From assembly GCF_016888005.1 (NCBI RefSeq), contig NZ_JAFDVE010000032.1, positions 1-64,000 on the forward strand: a DNA stretch of 64,000 nucleotides. The letters are read 5' to 3'. Shown in pieces: positions 25,354 to 34,417 of the stretch; positions within the stretch are counted from its first letter, which is position 1; each line of letters opens with the position of its first letter. The translations under genes were made by a program, and so were the position numbers. Source of the stretch: Phycicoccus sp. CSK15P-2. Its GTDB lineage: Bacteria > Actinomycetota > Actinomycetes > Actinomycetales > Dermatophilaceae. The notes below the pieces were generated by a model. That model saw only the letters and a program-made list of their open reading frames with translations. It was not told where the DNA came from and searched no databases.

Positions 25354-25901
25354 GGATCGCACGACGCCGTGAGGGCGGGGCCACGGCCGTCGAGGCCGCG
25401 CTGGTCACGCCCGTCATCCTCGGGCTGATGCTCGCGATCCTCGAGTTCGGGCTCTTCTTCAAGGACTCCCTCTCGGCGTCCGAGGCCGTCAAGGCGGGGG
25501 TGCGTCTGGCCTCCGCCGCTCCACGGCAGGCCGACTACGCACAGAACGCCGCAAACCGCGTCAAGGCCGCCTCCGGGGCCCTGCCGCGCGGTTCGATCCA
25601 GGAGCTGTGGGTGTACAAGGCGAACACGAACAACAACTACCCGACGGGGTACTCCTCCTTCGCGGGATGCACCACATGCGTCAAGTTCACCTGGACCGGG
25701 ACGGAGTTCGCCCCGAGCTACTCGAACTGGGCGCCGACGACCCAGAACGCATGCGCGAGCGGGCCACCGGACCGGATCGGGGTCTACCTCAAGGCGCGAC
25801 ACGACGCCCTCACCACCGCGATCTTCACGTCGCTGACCATCCAGCAGGCCGACGTACTGCGGTTCGAGCCGGTCCCGGCGAGCCACGGGTGCACGCCGTG
25901 A
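25350..25901 (+). CDS. TadE-like pseudopilin 2
   Basis: The 183-aa protein is related to the preceding one: GGATAVEAALVTPVILGLMLAI is the pilin-like helix, and the LWVYKANTNNN and C-TT-C-VKFTW segments mirror KIWVYKAST and C-SSQ-C-VRFTL in copy 1. The two genes are therefore tandem paralogues. ATG 25350 overlaps the previous stop by 4 nt, and the stop overlaps the next GTG. The extracellular domain probably has two disulfides. Confidence 0.8.
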   Translation: MRIARRREGGATAVEAALVTPVILGLMLAILEFGLFFKDSLSASEAVKAGVRLASAAPRQADYAQNAANRVKAASGALPRGSIQELWVYKANTNNNYPTGYSSFAGCTTCVKFTWTGTEFAPSYSNWAPTTQNACASGPPDRIGVYLKARHDALTTAIFTSLTIQQADVLRFEPVPASHGCTP

Positions 25902-27517
25902 GGCCCGGACGTTGCGCTCGGCGCCGAGAGGAGCGCGGCTACGTCGCGGTCCTCACGGCCATCATGCTCACCGTCCTCGTCGGGCTCTCGGCCTTTGCCG
26001 TCGACGTCGGCCACTGGTACCTCGTCGGTCAGCAGCAGCAGCGGGCGGCGGACGCTGCCGCGCTCGCCGGGGTGACGAGCCTGCCGGACGACCCGTCGAG
26101 CGCCTACACCAAGGCACGGACGTACGCGACGGCCAACGGCTTCACGTCGGGGGCGGCCAGCGCCACGGTGACGCCTACGCGCGTGGGGTCAACCCAGCTC
26201 AAGGTCGAGGTGTCGCAGACGGTCGACAACTTCTTCGGGGGGCTTCTCGGGCTCTCGCAGACCACGGTCGCCCGCCACGCGATCGCCGAGTTCGCCGGCC
26301 CGGTGCCGCTCGGGAGCCCGTGCAACCGCTTCGGTGACGACCCGGACCCGGGCGGCACGGCCAGCGCGAGCTGCGCCGCGGCCGGCAACTTCTTCGCCAT
26401 GGTCGGGAACCGGGGGACACTGAAGCACAACGGTGACGCTTTTCAGAACGACACGTGCAGCAGCGGTGTCGACGGTTGCACTGGTGGCGTCAACACCGAC
26501 TTCGACCCCGACGGCTACTTCTACACGGTGACGGTGAGGCAGCCGGTGTCGAACCTGACGATCGAGGCGTTCGACCCGGCGCACGTCGTCACGGGCGGCA
26601 CCTGCACGACGAACAACCTCGGAGGCGCGTCGGCTCTCAGGGCGTCGGACACCGTCCCCGGGGACCCGGCAACCCGATACCAGACCGGTGCCGGCGACTG
26701 GTGCACCGGCGACTCGGCCTTCTCCAGCGGTGACAAGCTGACTACGCGCTTCTCGGTCAGGGCACCCGGCGGGAACCCGTGGGACCCCACCTCGTGGCCT
26801 GCCATCGGTGGCTGCCAGCAGACGTTCCAGGGGTTCAACGGCGATCTCTCCAAGGTCCTCAAGAAGGACACGGACGAGTACAAGGCACGAACGGACGTCG
26901 CCCAGAACTTCCGGCGCTGGGTCCAGCTGTGCCGCGTCAACGGTGTGGTGCAGCCGGGGACGTACGCCGTCCAGGTGAAGACGAACGGTCTGGGGTCGGA
27001 CGGCGAGAACGCGCACAACCGGTTCTCGCTGAGGGCCTACGGGTCGAACAGCGGCGACAAGGACAAGATCTCGGTCGCCGGTTACGGGAAGATGGCGCTG
27101 TACGCGAACACCCCCAGCGGGACCTCGACCTTCTACCTGGCACGCATCCCGAGCAACAGCAGCGGCCAGCTGTTCCACGTCGACCTCTTCGACGTCGGTG
27201 ACGGCGCCAAGGGCAGCTCCCGGATGACGGTCCTTCCGCCCGCCGAGACCGGGGGCAGCTTCAGCGGCTGTACTGGTTCCGGCCCGGTGACCGGGTCCTT
27301 GTCGGGCTGTCGGGTCTACCTGACGAGTCCTGATTCGTTCAACGGCAAGTGGCAGCGGATCACTGTTCCCATCCCGTCCTCGTACTCCTGCTCCGACACC
27401 TCGGCCACGGGGTGCTGGGTCCGCCTGCAGTTCTACTACGGGAGCGACTCGAACCCGACCGATACGACGTCCTGGACCGCGACGCTCGAGGGCGACCCGA
27501 TCCGGCTCGTCGAGTGA
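25898..27517 (+). CDS. TadG-like pilus-assembly protein
   Basis: The 539-aa protein begins with a basic stretch and GYVAVLTAIMLTVLVGLSAFAVDVGHWYLVGQ, the PF13400-type TadG N-terminus, followed by QQRAADAAALAGV. The remaining ~460 residues are extracellular, with many Gly, Ser and Asn residues and several cysteines, and no adhesion domain that I recognise. GTG 25898 overlaps the previous stop (GTGA). It is the last gene of the three-gene pilin-like operon. Confidence 0.8.
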   Translation: MRPGRCARRREERGYVAVLTAIMLTVLVGLSAFAVDVGHWYLVGQQQQRAADAAALAGVTSLPDDPSSAYTKARTYATANGFTSGAASATVTPTRVGSTQLKVEVSQTVDNFFGGLLGLSQTTVARHAIAEFAGPVPLGSPCNRFGDDPDPGGTASASCAAAGNFFAMVGNRGTLKHNGDAFQNDTCSSGVDGCTGGVNTDFDPDGYFYTVTVRQPVSNLTIEAFDPAHVVTGGTCTTNNLGGASALRASDTVPGDPATRYQTGAGDWCTGDSAFSSGDKLTTRFSVRAPGGNPWDPTSWPAIGGCQQTFQGFNGDLSKVLKKDTDEYKARTDVAQNFRRWVQLCRVNGVVQPGTYAVQVKTNGLGSDGENAHNRFSLRAYGSNSGDKDKISVAGYGKMALYANTPSGTSTFYLARIPSNSSGQLFHVDLFDVGDGAKGSSRMTVLPPAETGGSFSGCTGSGPVTGSLSGCRVYLTSPDSFNGKWQRITVPIPSSYSCSDTSATGCWVRLQFYYGSDSNPTDTTSWTATLEGDPIRLVE

Positions 27518-27534
27518 GGTGACCCCTCCTCCCG

Positions 27535-27540
27535 TATCCT
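27535..27540 (+). promoter_or_regulatory. Leaderless -10 box of manB
   Basis: TATCCT ends 7 nt before GTG 27548, the same geometry as other leaderless genes here. It lies in the 30-bp gap after the TadG-like gene, so manB need not depend on the pilin operon. Confidence 0.5.
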
Positions 27541-27547
27541 CACGGCC

Positions 27548-28981
27548 GTGACGACGCCTTCACTCGCCGACATCGTCAAGGCCTACGACGTCCGGGGGAC
27601 CGTCCCGGACCAGCTGGACGACAGCGTCGCCCGTGCCCTGGGGGCGGCCTTCGCCGAGATCGTGCTGGTCCGGGACGGTGCGCGGGCCTGCGTGGTCGGC
27701 CGGGACATGCGCGACACCGGCCCGGACCTGGTCGCCGCCTTCGCCGACGGCGTCGCGAGCCGCGGTCGCGACGTCGTGCTCGTCGGCCTCTGCAGCACGG
27801 ACGGCCTGTACTACGCGAGCGGCGCACTCGACCTGCCGGGCGCGATGTTCACCGCGAGCCACAACCCGGCCGCGTACAACGGCATCAAGCTGTGCCGCGC
27901 GGCCGCCCGCCCGGTCGGTCAGGACTCCGGCCTCGCCGACATCCGCGAGCTCGCGCAGGGCATCCTCGACGGCGAGGTGCCGGACCCACCGGGCCCTCGC
28001 GGCGCGGTCACCGAGCGCGACGTCCTCGCCGACTACGCCGGGTTCCTCCGTGGCCTGGTCGACCTGTCGGACATCCGACCGCTGCGCGTCGTCGTCGACG
28101 CCGGGAACGGGATGGCCGGCCTCACGGTCCCGGCGGTCCTCGGGACGGCCGCGGGGCTGCCGGCGCTGCCGCTGACCGTCGAGCCCCTCTACTTCGAGCT
28201 CGACGGCACGTTCCCGAACCACGAGGCGAACCCGCTCGACCCGGCGAACCTGCGCGACCTCCAGGCGGCGGTGCGGGCGCACGGCGCCGACCTCGGGCTC
28301 GCCTTCGACGGCGACGCCGACCGCTGCTTCGTCGTCGACGAGCGCGGCGAGCCGGTCAGCCCGAGCGCGATCACCGGGCTCATCGCGCGCCGCGAGGTCG
28401 CCCGAGCCGTGGCGGACGGCACCCCGGCCGCGGACGTCGCGGTCGTGCACAACGTCATCTGCTCGGCGCAGGTGCCCGAGGTCATCGCCGAGACCGGTGC
28501 CCGAGCAGTCCGGACCCGTGTCGGCCACTCGTTCATCAAGGCCGAGATGGCGCAGCACAGCGCGGTCTTCGGTGGCGAGCACAGCGCGCACTACTACTTC
28601 CGCGACTTCTGGTTCGCCGACACCGGGATGCTCGCCGCGCTGCACGTCCTCGCCGCCCTCGGCGAGCAACCCGAGCCGCTCAGCACCCTGATGGCCGACC
28701 TGTCCCGCTACCCCGCGTCAGGGGAGGTCAACTCGACCGTCGCGGACCCTGTGGCCGCGACCGAGCGCGTCCTCGCCTGGGGAGCCGAGCACGGCGTCGA
28801 GGTCGACCACCTCGACGGTGCCACGCTGGTGCACGCCGGTGGGCCGGGCGACCCGATGTGGTGGCTCAACCTGCGGGCCTCGAACACCGAGCCGCTGCTG
28901 CGCCTCAACGTCGAGGCCGAGGACAGCGTGACGATGGCACGGGTGCGCGACGAGGTGCTCCGCGTCGTCCGGCAGACCTGA
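27548..28981 (+). CDS. manB: Phosphomannomutase/phosphoglucomutase
   Basis: The 477-aa enzyme interconverts hexose 6- and 1-phosphates. All four domains of the alpha-D-phosphohexomutase fold are visible: the phosphoserine loop TASHNPAAYNG with S104, the Mg loop DGDADR (254-259), the sugar loop GEHSAHYYFRD, and the C-terminal phosphate loop RASNTEP. Mannose-1-phosphate feeds GDP-mannose and polyprenyl-mannose for the glycan genes in this window. The start is GTG 27548, supported by the adjacent -10 box. A small GCGCT/AGCGC hairpin at 28999-29013 may end the transcript. Confidence 0.95.
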   Translation: MTTPSLADIVKAYDVRGTVPDQLDDSVARALGAAFAEIVLVRDGARACVVGRDMRDTGPDLVAAFADGVASRGRDVVLVGLCSTDGLYYASGALDLPGAMFTASHNPAAYNGIKLCRAAARPVGQDSGLADIRELAQGILDGEVPDPPGPRGAVTERDVLADYAGFLRGLVDLSDIRPLRVVVDAGNGMAGLTVPAVLGTAAGLPALPLTVEPLYFELDGTFPNHEANPLDPANLRDLQAAVRAHGADLGLAFDGDADRCFVVDERGEPVSPSAITGLIARREVARAVADGTPAADVAVVHNVICSAQVPEVIAETGARAVRTRVGHSFIKAEMAQHSAVFGGEHSAHYYFRDFWFADTGMLAALHVLAALGEQPEPLSTLMADLSRYPASGEVNSTVADPVAATERVLAWGAEHGVEVDHLDGATLVHAGGPGDPMWWLNLRASNTEPLLRLNVEAEDSVTMARVRDEVLRVVRQT

Positions 28982-29063
28982 CACGCAGCGACCGCACAGC
29001 GCTCGCGCAGCGCGGCTCACCAGAGTCGGAGCGTCCGGCACGACACCGACCGAGGAGACCGCC

Positions 29064-29732
29064 ATGCCCCGTCGCCACCCCCTCGCCCTCACGGCAGCAG
29101 CCGCGCTCGTCGCGCTCTGCGGGGCGGCACCCGCCGTCGCCGACCCGCTGCCGACGACCGACGGCCTCTCCGCGCTGCGGCAGGACACGGTGACGCGCGC
29201 GGACAAGGCGCTCAACAACCCGCGGAAGTTCAAGGTCGCGGGCTCCGAGACGATCCACAAGAGCACGGTCCGTGCGGCGAAGAACCGCAACGTCCTGGAG
29301 CTGGACGGCAGCAACGACAACCGGGTGGTGTTCAACGACTACAACGGCAACTCCTGGTGTGGATCCTTCGTCGCAGCGATGTGGACCGGGCACACCATGC
29401 CCGACCCGTCGGTGTACCCGAGGATCCCGACGAACTACGAGAGCTCACAGGCCTGGGCCACCGACCCGAAGGTCCGGGACCTCTTCCACCCGTACACCGG
29501 GGCCGACCAGAAGCTGCCGAAGCCGGGCGACGTCCTCGTGTGGAAGGACGACGACTCGTCGTGGACCGGGCACGTCGGCCTGGTCGTCAAGGTCTACCCG
29601 GGCACGCGGAAGATCGTCACGGTCGAGGGCAACGTCGACGGCGACGAGATCGCCAAGAAGATCTACACCTGGGGTGCCGGCGGGCCGGCGCGAGCCGGCA
29701 AGACCTTCCGCGGGTACACCTCGCGGCACTGA
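29064..29732 (+). CDS. Secreted CHAP-domain amidase/peptidase
   Basis: The 222-aa protein has a clear signal peptide (1-26, LALTAAAALVALCGAAPAVA then DPLP). The C-terminal CHAP domain has C99 in SWCGSFVAA, H170 in TGHVGLVV and N190 in VEGNVDG, giving the Cys-His-Asn/Glu set of NlpC/P60-like hydrolases. It likely cuts peptidoglycan peptides outside the cell. RBS GAGGAGA precedes ATG 29064. It converges with the SARP regulator gene, with only 3 nt between the ends. Confidence 0.85.
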   Translation: MPRRHPLALTAAAALVALCGAAPAVADPLPTTDGLSALRQDTVTRADKALNNPRKFKVAGSETIHKSTVRAAKNRNVLELDGSNDNRVVFNDYNGNSWCGSFVAAMWTGHTMPDPSVYPRIPTNYESSQAWATDPKVRDLFHPYTGADQKLPKPGDVLVWKDDDSSWTGHVGLVVKVYPGTRKIVTVEGNVDGDEIAKKIYTWGAGGPARAGKTFRGYTSRH

Positions 29733-29735
29733 GGC

Positions 29736-32700
29736 TCAGGCGGGGCCCGGGCTCCGGCGCTGCGCGACCGGCCTCGCGGCGGTGGCCCGGCGCGATGCGG
29801 CGACCTCCTCGACCCGCGCGGCGCGTGCCTCGTCCGGACGGCCCGAGGCGTCGAGGACGGCCGCGAGGACCTGGTAGCTGAAGGCGACGCTGAGCGGCCG
29901 GTCGAGCTCCGAGAAGTCCAGGACGGCCTGCCGCAGCGCCGCCTCGGCGGCGTCGAGACGGCCGAGGGCGAAGAGCGCGCGGCCGTAGGTGCGGCGCGCG
30001 CGGGCCCCGAGGAACGCGTCCCTCGACGTCAGGGCGCGCTCCAGCGCCCGTCCGGCCTCATCGAGGGCCTGAGGCGCCTGACCGCCGGCGAGACTGACCT
30101 CGGCCCGTGCGTCGAGGGCGTACGAGTACATGTGCACGGCTCCGACGTCGTCGAGCAGCGAGAGGGCCTCGTCGATGAGGATCGTCGCCGCCCCGAGGTC
30201 GCCGGTCCTGCGCCGGGCCCGGGACAGCTCGAGGGTCGCGAGGGCGAAGGCGACCGTGTGCGGCGTGCCGACGAGGATCTCGCGGGCACGGGTGAACTCG
30301 CGGGCGGCGTCGTGGACCTCGTCGTAGTCGTTGTGGACCGTCCCGCGGGCGATTGCGGACCAGCCCGAGAGCACGGGGTCGGACGCGTTGGCGAGGGAGG
30401 CATCGGCGGTGGCGATGGCCTCCTCCGCCCGGGCCCGCAGACCAGTGGAGGTCGCGGCCTGGGCGACGACGAGCGCGGCGGCCGCCGCAGCGGCGTGGGC
30501 GCCGAGCGCCACGAGCCGTGGATGGGCGTCCTCGGCGAGTCCCGCGGCCTCGCCGGAGGCGGAGCGGCGATCCTGGAGCAGCCAGGCCCGGCACAACAGC
30601 AGCAGGGCACTGCCGAGCCTGCCGTCCTCGTCGGCGTCGGCGAGGTGCGGGCGGACACGCTGCTCCGCCTCGAACCAGGCGTGCACGTCGGTGGCGGCCG
30701 CGGTCCCGAGGGCGGCGTCGGAGAGGAGCCGCCAGGCCAGGTGTGGGTGGTCGGGCGCCAGCTCCACGGCCAGCGCGAGCAGCATCGGGGTCTCGGTGCG
30801 GAAGAACCGCCGGCCGGCTCGCACCGGCCGGGTGGGCGCGACCGCCTCGAGGTCCGAGGGGCGTGGCGCGGGTGGGATGAAGCGCTGGGGCAGGGTGCCG
30901 AGCAGGGCCCCCGCCCGGACGACGGCCGCCTGCGCGATACGCACCGCCCCCGTCCGGAGACGCCCGGCGACAGCGGGGTCGCCGTCGGTCCGGGCGCGGA
31001 TGTGCGCCCGCACGAGGTCGTGCAGCCGGAACTGCGGGTCGTGCCCCTCACGGAGCACGGTCTCGACGAGGCCGGTCTCGGCCAGGACGTCGAGGACGGC
31101 GTCGCCGGTGGCGACGTCGTCCAGGGCGGCACCGAGCACCCATCCGCTCACGGTGTCCATCGGCAGGTGGGCGATCCCCTCGAGCGCCCACTGCGCGGCC
31201 GGGGCGAGGTCGGCGAGGATCCGGTCCAGGCCGTCGCGCAGGGCGGCCATGCCGTCAGACCCGTCACCCGCCGCCGGCTCCACGAGGCGGTCCGCGACGT
31301 CCGCGAGCGTGAGGTCGGGCCGCTGCGCGAGCCGTCCCGCGACGAGCCGCAGCCCGAGCGGCATCCGCCCGGTCAGCCGGAGCACGTCCGCGGTGGCCTC
31401 GGGCTCCTCGGCGAGCCGCTCGGGCCCGACGAGGGTCTCGAGCAGCCCCTTCGCCGGTCCGGGGCGCAGGCTGCGCAGCCGGATGCGGCGGGTCGACGAC
31501 AGACCCGGCACCGTCTTGCGGGACGCGATGATCGCCATCCCGCCGGGGCCTGCCGGGAGGAGGTCGGAGAGGACGCAGCCGCCGGCCTCCGCTGCGGTCT
31601 CGGGGCACACGAGGTTGTCGACGACCACGAGCATCCGACGTCCGTCGAGCAGCGAGCGGAACAGACCGGCGCGGGAGCGGGGGTCGGACGGCACGGCCTC
31701 CGGGTGCACGCCGAGGAGCGGGAGGAACGAGGCGATGACGGCGTCGACCGAGAGCCCGCCCGGGGTGTTCGCGCCGTCGTGGTACAGGGCGCCGTCGGGG
31801 AACGCGTCCCGGAGCCGGTGCCCGGCCTCCAGGGCCAGGGCGGACTTCCCCGAGCCGGGCAGCCCGGTCACCGCGACGACCACCGCGTCCCGGTCGACCT
31901 CGCCCGCGGCGGAGAGGATCTCCTGCAGCTCGTCGTCGCGCCCGACGAAGGAGGGCGGTCGGCGGGGGAGGGTCCGAGGTACCGGCAGGCCGTGGACGGC
32001 CACGAGCACCTCCTCGCCGACGGTCCGCGGAGCCGGTGGGTCCGCCTCGCCGGAGAGTACGACGCGCTGGGCCTCGGTGAGCTGGTCGGACGGACGCACC
32101 CCGAGCTCCTCGTCGAGCCGCGTGCGCGCCGCGCGGAACACCTCGAGGGCCCGGGACTGCTGCCCGCTCGCCGCAAGGGCCAGCATGAACTGCGCGATGA
32201 AGCCCTCGTGGTACGGATGCTGCGCCGTCAGGGCGTCGAGCTCGGCGACGAGCCCGTCGAGGGCTCCGGCCCGCAGGGCGGCGTCGTGCCGCTCCTCCAG
32301 GACCGACAGCCGTTCCTGGGACAGCCGGCTCCGCTCGACCTCGACGGCACCGGTGTCGGGCGTGCCCTGGAGCGGCTCGTGCCGGAACACCCCCAGGGCA
32401 CGGTCGTAGTGGACGAGCGCCACCCCGGGGCGGGCGACGCGTTCCGCCCGCGCCGTGGCGACCTCGTCGGTCCAGCTCGTGACGTCGATGTCGACGGCGT
32501 CACCGAGGCGGTAGCCCCGGCCGTCCGTCACGATGACGGGGACGTCGGTGGAGGCCTTGCGCCGGATCCCGGAGACGAGGGACTGGACTCGGTTACGTGC
32601 GGACGACGGTGGGTCGCCGTCCCACAGCCACTCCCCGAGCGAGTCGACCCCGATCCGCCCGCGAAGGGCCGCGAGGGCGAGGAGGCCGTGCTCCAGCTCG

Positions 32701-32762
32701 GTCAGCCGGACGGGCCCGTCGGGACCGGACAGCCGTACCCGACCGAGTATCTCCACCTGCAC
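29736..32762 (-). CDS. SARP-type regulator with NB-ARC ATPase and TPR region (AfsR-like)
   Basis: The 1008-aa protein has an OmpR-like winged helix (1-95: VEILGRVRL, IGVDSLGEWLW, NRVQSLVSGIRRK), a BTAD domain (about 100-245: PYHEGFIAQFMLALAASGQQSRALEVF) and NB-ARC with Walker A GLPGSGKS (300-307) and MLVVVDN as Walker B. An alpha-helical TPR-like C-terminus follows. AfsR proteins activate secondary metabolism or development in actinobacteria. GTG 32762 follows AGGGAGAGG. It is divergent from the Trm112-like gene and convergent with the CHAP gene. Target genes are unknown. Confidence 0.9.
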   Translation of the reverse strand: MQVEILGRVRLSGPDGPVRLTELEHGLLALAALRGRIGVDSLGEWLWDGDPPSSARNRVQSLVSGIRRKASTDVPVIVTDGRGYRLGDAVDIDVTSWTDEVATARAERVARPGVALVHYDRALGVFRHEPLQGTPDTGAVEVERSRLSQERLSVLEERHDAALRAGALDGLVAELDALTAQHPYHEGFIAQFMLALAASGQQSRALEVFRAARTRLDEELGVRPSDQLTEAQRVVLSGEADPPAPRTVGEEVLVAVHGLPVPRTLPRRPPSFVGRDDELQEILSAAGEVDRDAVVVAVTGLPGSGKSALALEAGHRLRDAFPDGALYHDGANTPGGLSVDAVIASFLPLLGVHPEAVPSDPRSRAGLFRSLLDGRRMLVVVDNLVCPETAAEAGGCVLSDLLPAGPGGMAIIASRKTVPGLSSTRRIRLRSLRPGPAKGLLETLVGPERLAEEPEATADVLRLTGRMPLGLRLVAGRLAQRPDLTLADVADRLVEPAAGDGSDGMAALRDGLDRILADLAPAAQWALEGIAHLPMDTVSGWVLGAALDDVATGDAVLDVLAETGLVETVLREGHDPQFRLHDLVRAHIRARTDGDPAVAGRLRTGAVRIAQAAVVRAGALLGTLPQRFIPPAPRPSDLEAVAPTRPVRAGRRFFRTETPMLLALAVELAPDHPHLAWRLLSDAALGTAAATDVHAWFEAEQRVRPHLADADEDGRLGSALLLLCRAWLLQDRRSASGEAAGLAEDAHPRLVALGAHAAAAAAALVVAQAATSTGLRARAEEAIATADASLANASDPVLSGWSAIARGTVHNDYDEVHDAAREFTRAREILVGTPHTVAFALATLELSRARRRTGDLGAATILIDEALSLLDDVGAVHMYSYALDARAEVSLAGGQAPQALDEAGRALERALTSRDAFLGARARRTYGRALFALGRLDAAEAALRQAVLDFSELDRPLSVAFSYQVLAAVLDASGRPDEARAARVEEVAASRRATAARPVAQRRSPGPA

Positions 32763-32901
32763 GTGTCGTCCTCTCCCTGCCCATGTCTCGTTGGTGACCC
32801 TAGGCACGTGGGCGGGGGACATCAACAGGAGTCCGCGGGGAGCCCTCCCCGCCCGGCCTGTGGGAGGATCGGGGACGCGCCGAACGCCCCGAGAGGACCC
32901 C

Positions 32902-33108
32902 ATGACCGAGCCCGCCGTCCCGCCCTCGCACCTCGAGCCCTGGCTCCGTGACATCCTGCGCTGCCCCGGCTGCCGGAGCGAGCTCCGGGACGCCGAGGGG
33001 ACCGCCGGTCCCGAGCTCGTCTGCGTGTCGGACGCCTGTGGCCTGGCCTACCGCATCGACGACGGGGTGCCGGTCCTCCTCGTCGACGAGGCGCGTCGGC
33101 CCGCCTGA
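32902..33108 (+). CDS. Trm112-like zinc protein
   Basis: The 68-aa protein has LRCPGC (C21, C24) and CVSDAC (C41, C46), then YRIDDGVPVLL, the UPF0434/Trm112 signature. Eukaryotic Trm112 activates methyltransferases; bacterial homologues are small partner or stability factors of unclear role. RBS GAGAGGA lies before ATG 32902. Its place between manB and the SIS isomerase is conserved in actinobacteria. Confidence 0.85.
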   Translation: MTEPAVPPSHLEPWLRDILRCPGCRSELRDAEGTAGPELVCVSDACGLAYRIDDGVPVLLVDEARRPA

Positions 33109-33155
33109 GGGCCCGCGCGCCCACCATCCGCTCCACGTCGAGGAGGTCGGAGCCC

Positions 33156-34310
33156 ATGCCCTGGGTCGACGAAGCCCGGTTGGACGACGCCGACGCCCTC
33201 GCGGCCCTCGACTCCCGCGGTGCGCTCCGCTCGGTCGCCGGGGCGGGTGCCCAGGTGCGCCGGGCGCTCGTCGCCGCCGACGAGGCCGGGATCGGCCGGG
33301 TGGGCGGGGGAGAGCGGCCGCGGTCGGTCCTCGTCGCGGCGCTGGGTGGGTCGGCCGTCGTCGGCGACGTCCTCGACCTCCTCGCCGAGCCCGGCTCGCC
33401 GGTCCCCGTCCTCTGCCGGCACGACGGCCCGCTGCCGGGGTGGGTCGGCCCGCTCGACCTCGTCATCGCGGTCTCGCAGTCGGGCCGTGCGGGCGGGCCC
33501 CTCACGCTGGCGACGGAAGCGGCCCGGCGTGGAGCATCGTTGCTCACCGTGGGTGCGGCCGGTTCGCCGCTCGCCGAGGTCGCCGCCAGGGCCCGGGGGG
33601 TGCATGTCGAGACAGCGCTCCCGACCCCGTCGTCGCGGACGGGTCTGTGGTCCCTCCTCACCCCGGTCCTGCGCGCCGCCGACGTCCTCGACCTCGCGTC
33701 CTGCCCGACAGACGTCCTCGAGCGCACCGCCGACGTCCTCGACGAGGTCGCCGAGGAGTGCCGTCCGACCTCGGAGTCCTTCGTCAACCCCGCCAAGGTG
33801 CTCGCCACCGGGCTCGACGGCACGGTCCCCGTCGTCCTCGGCGAAGGCGCGCTCGCCGGGGTCGCCGCGTCCCGCGCCGCCCAGATGCTCGCGCGCACGT
33901 CGCGGGTACCCGCCGTCCACGGCGTGCTGCCGGACGCCGCGTCCGCGCTCGTCGCCACGTTCGACGGCCCGTTCGGCAGCGGCCTCGAGGCACCCGGTGT
34001 CGGTGCCGAGCGGGACATCTTCGCCGACCCCTACCTCGACGGCCCGGCGGTGCCCCGACTCGGCCTCCTGGCGCTGCGCGACCCGGATCTTGACCCCGAC
34101 GCCCGTTCTCTCGGCGACGCCGTGCTGGCCTCGGCCCGCGACTCCGGCGCCGTGGTCCTCGAGCAGGAGGCCCGCCCGGGACATCCCGTGGAGCGGTTCG
34201 CGTCCCTGGTCGCGCTCACCGACTTCGCGGCGACGTACCTGGCGCTCGGGCTCGGGCTCGACCCGTCGGTCTCCCGTCACGTCACGGACCTGCGCGACCG
34301 GACGTCCTGA
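33156..34310 (+). CDS. SIS-domain phosphoglucose/phosphomannose isomerase-like protein
   Basis: The 384-aa protein has two SIS lobes: LGGSAVVGDVL (N lobe) and VSQSGRAGGPLTLATEA, the phosphosugar-binding loop. A C-terminal PGI/PMI segment follows (ESFVNPAKVLATGLDGTVPVV, GHPVERFASLVALTDFAATYLAL). Such proteins in the manB-ahcY neighbourhood are the bifunctional or putative ManA equivalents that interconvert fructose-6-P and mannose-6-P. GAGG at 33139-33142 is a possible RBS for ATG 33156. In related genomes ahcY follows closely; here about 10 kb of glycan genes intervenes. Confidence 0.8.
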   Translation: MPWVDEARLDDADALAALDSRGALRSVAGAGAQVRRALVAADEAGIGRVGGGERPRSVLVAALGGSAVVGDVLDLLAEPGSPVPVLCRHDGPLPGWVGPLDLVIAVSQSGRAGGPLTLATEAARRGASLLTVGAAGSPLAEVAARARGVHVETALPTPSSRTGLWSLLTPVLRAADVLDLASCPTDVLERTADVLDEVAEECRPTSESFVNPAKVLATGLDGTVPVVLGEGALAGVAASRAAQMLARTSRVPAVHGVLPDAASALVATFDGPFGSGLEAPGVGAERDIFADPYLDGPAVPRLGLLALRDPDLDPDARSLGDAVLASARDSGAVVLEQEARPGHPVERFASLVALTDFAATYLALGLGLDPSVSRHVTDLRDRTS

Positions 34311-34417
34311 CCTCCTCCGGGCCCATCCGGCGCGCTGATGTCGACCCGCGCGAGTGGGGTGTCGGCCGAGCGCGTACCCTGGCCGCGGTCCTGGCATGGG
34401 CCGGGGAGGGAAAGGTC

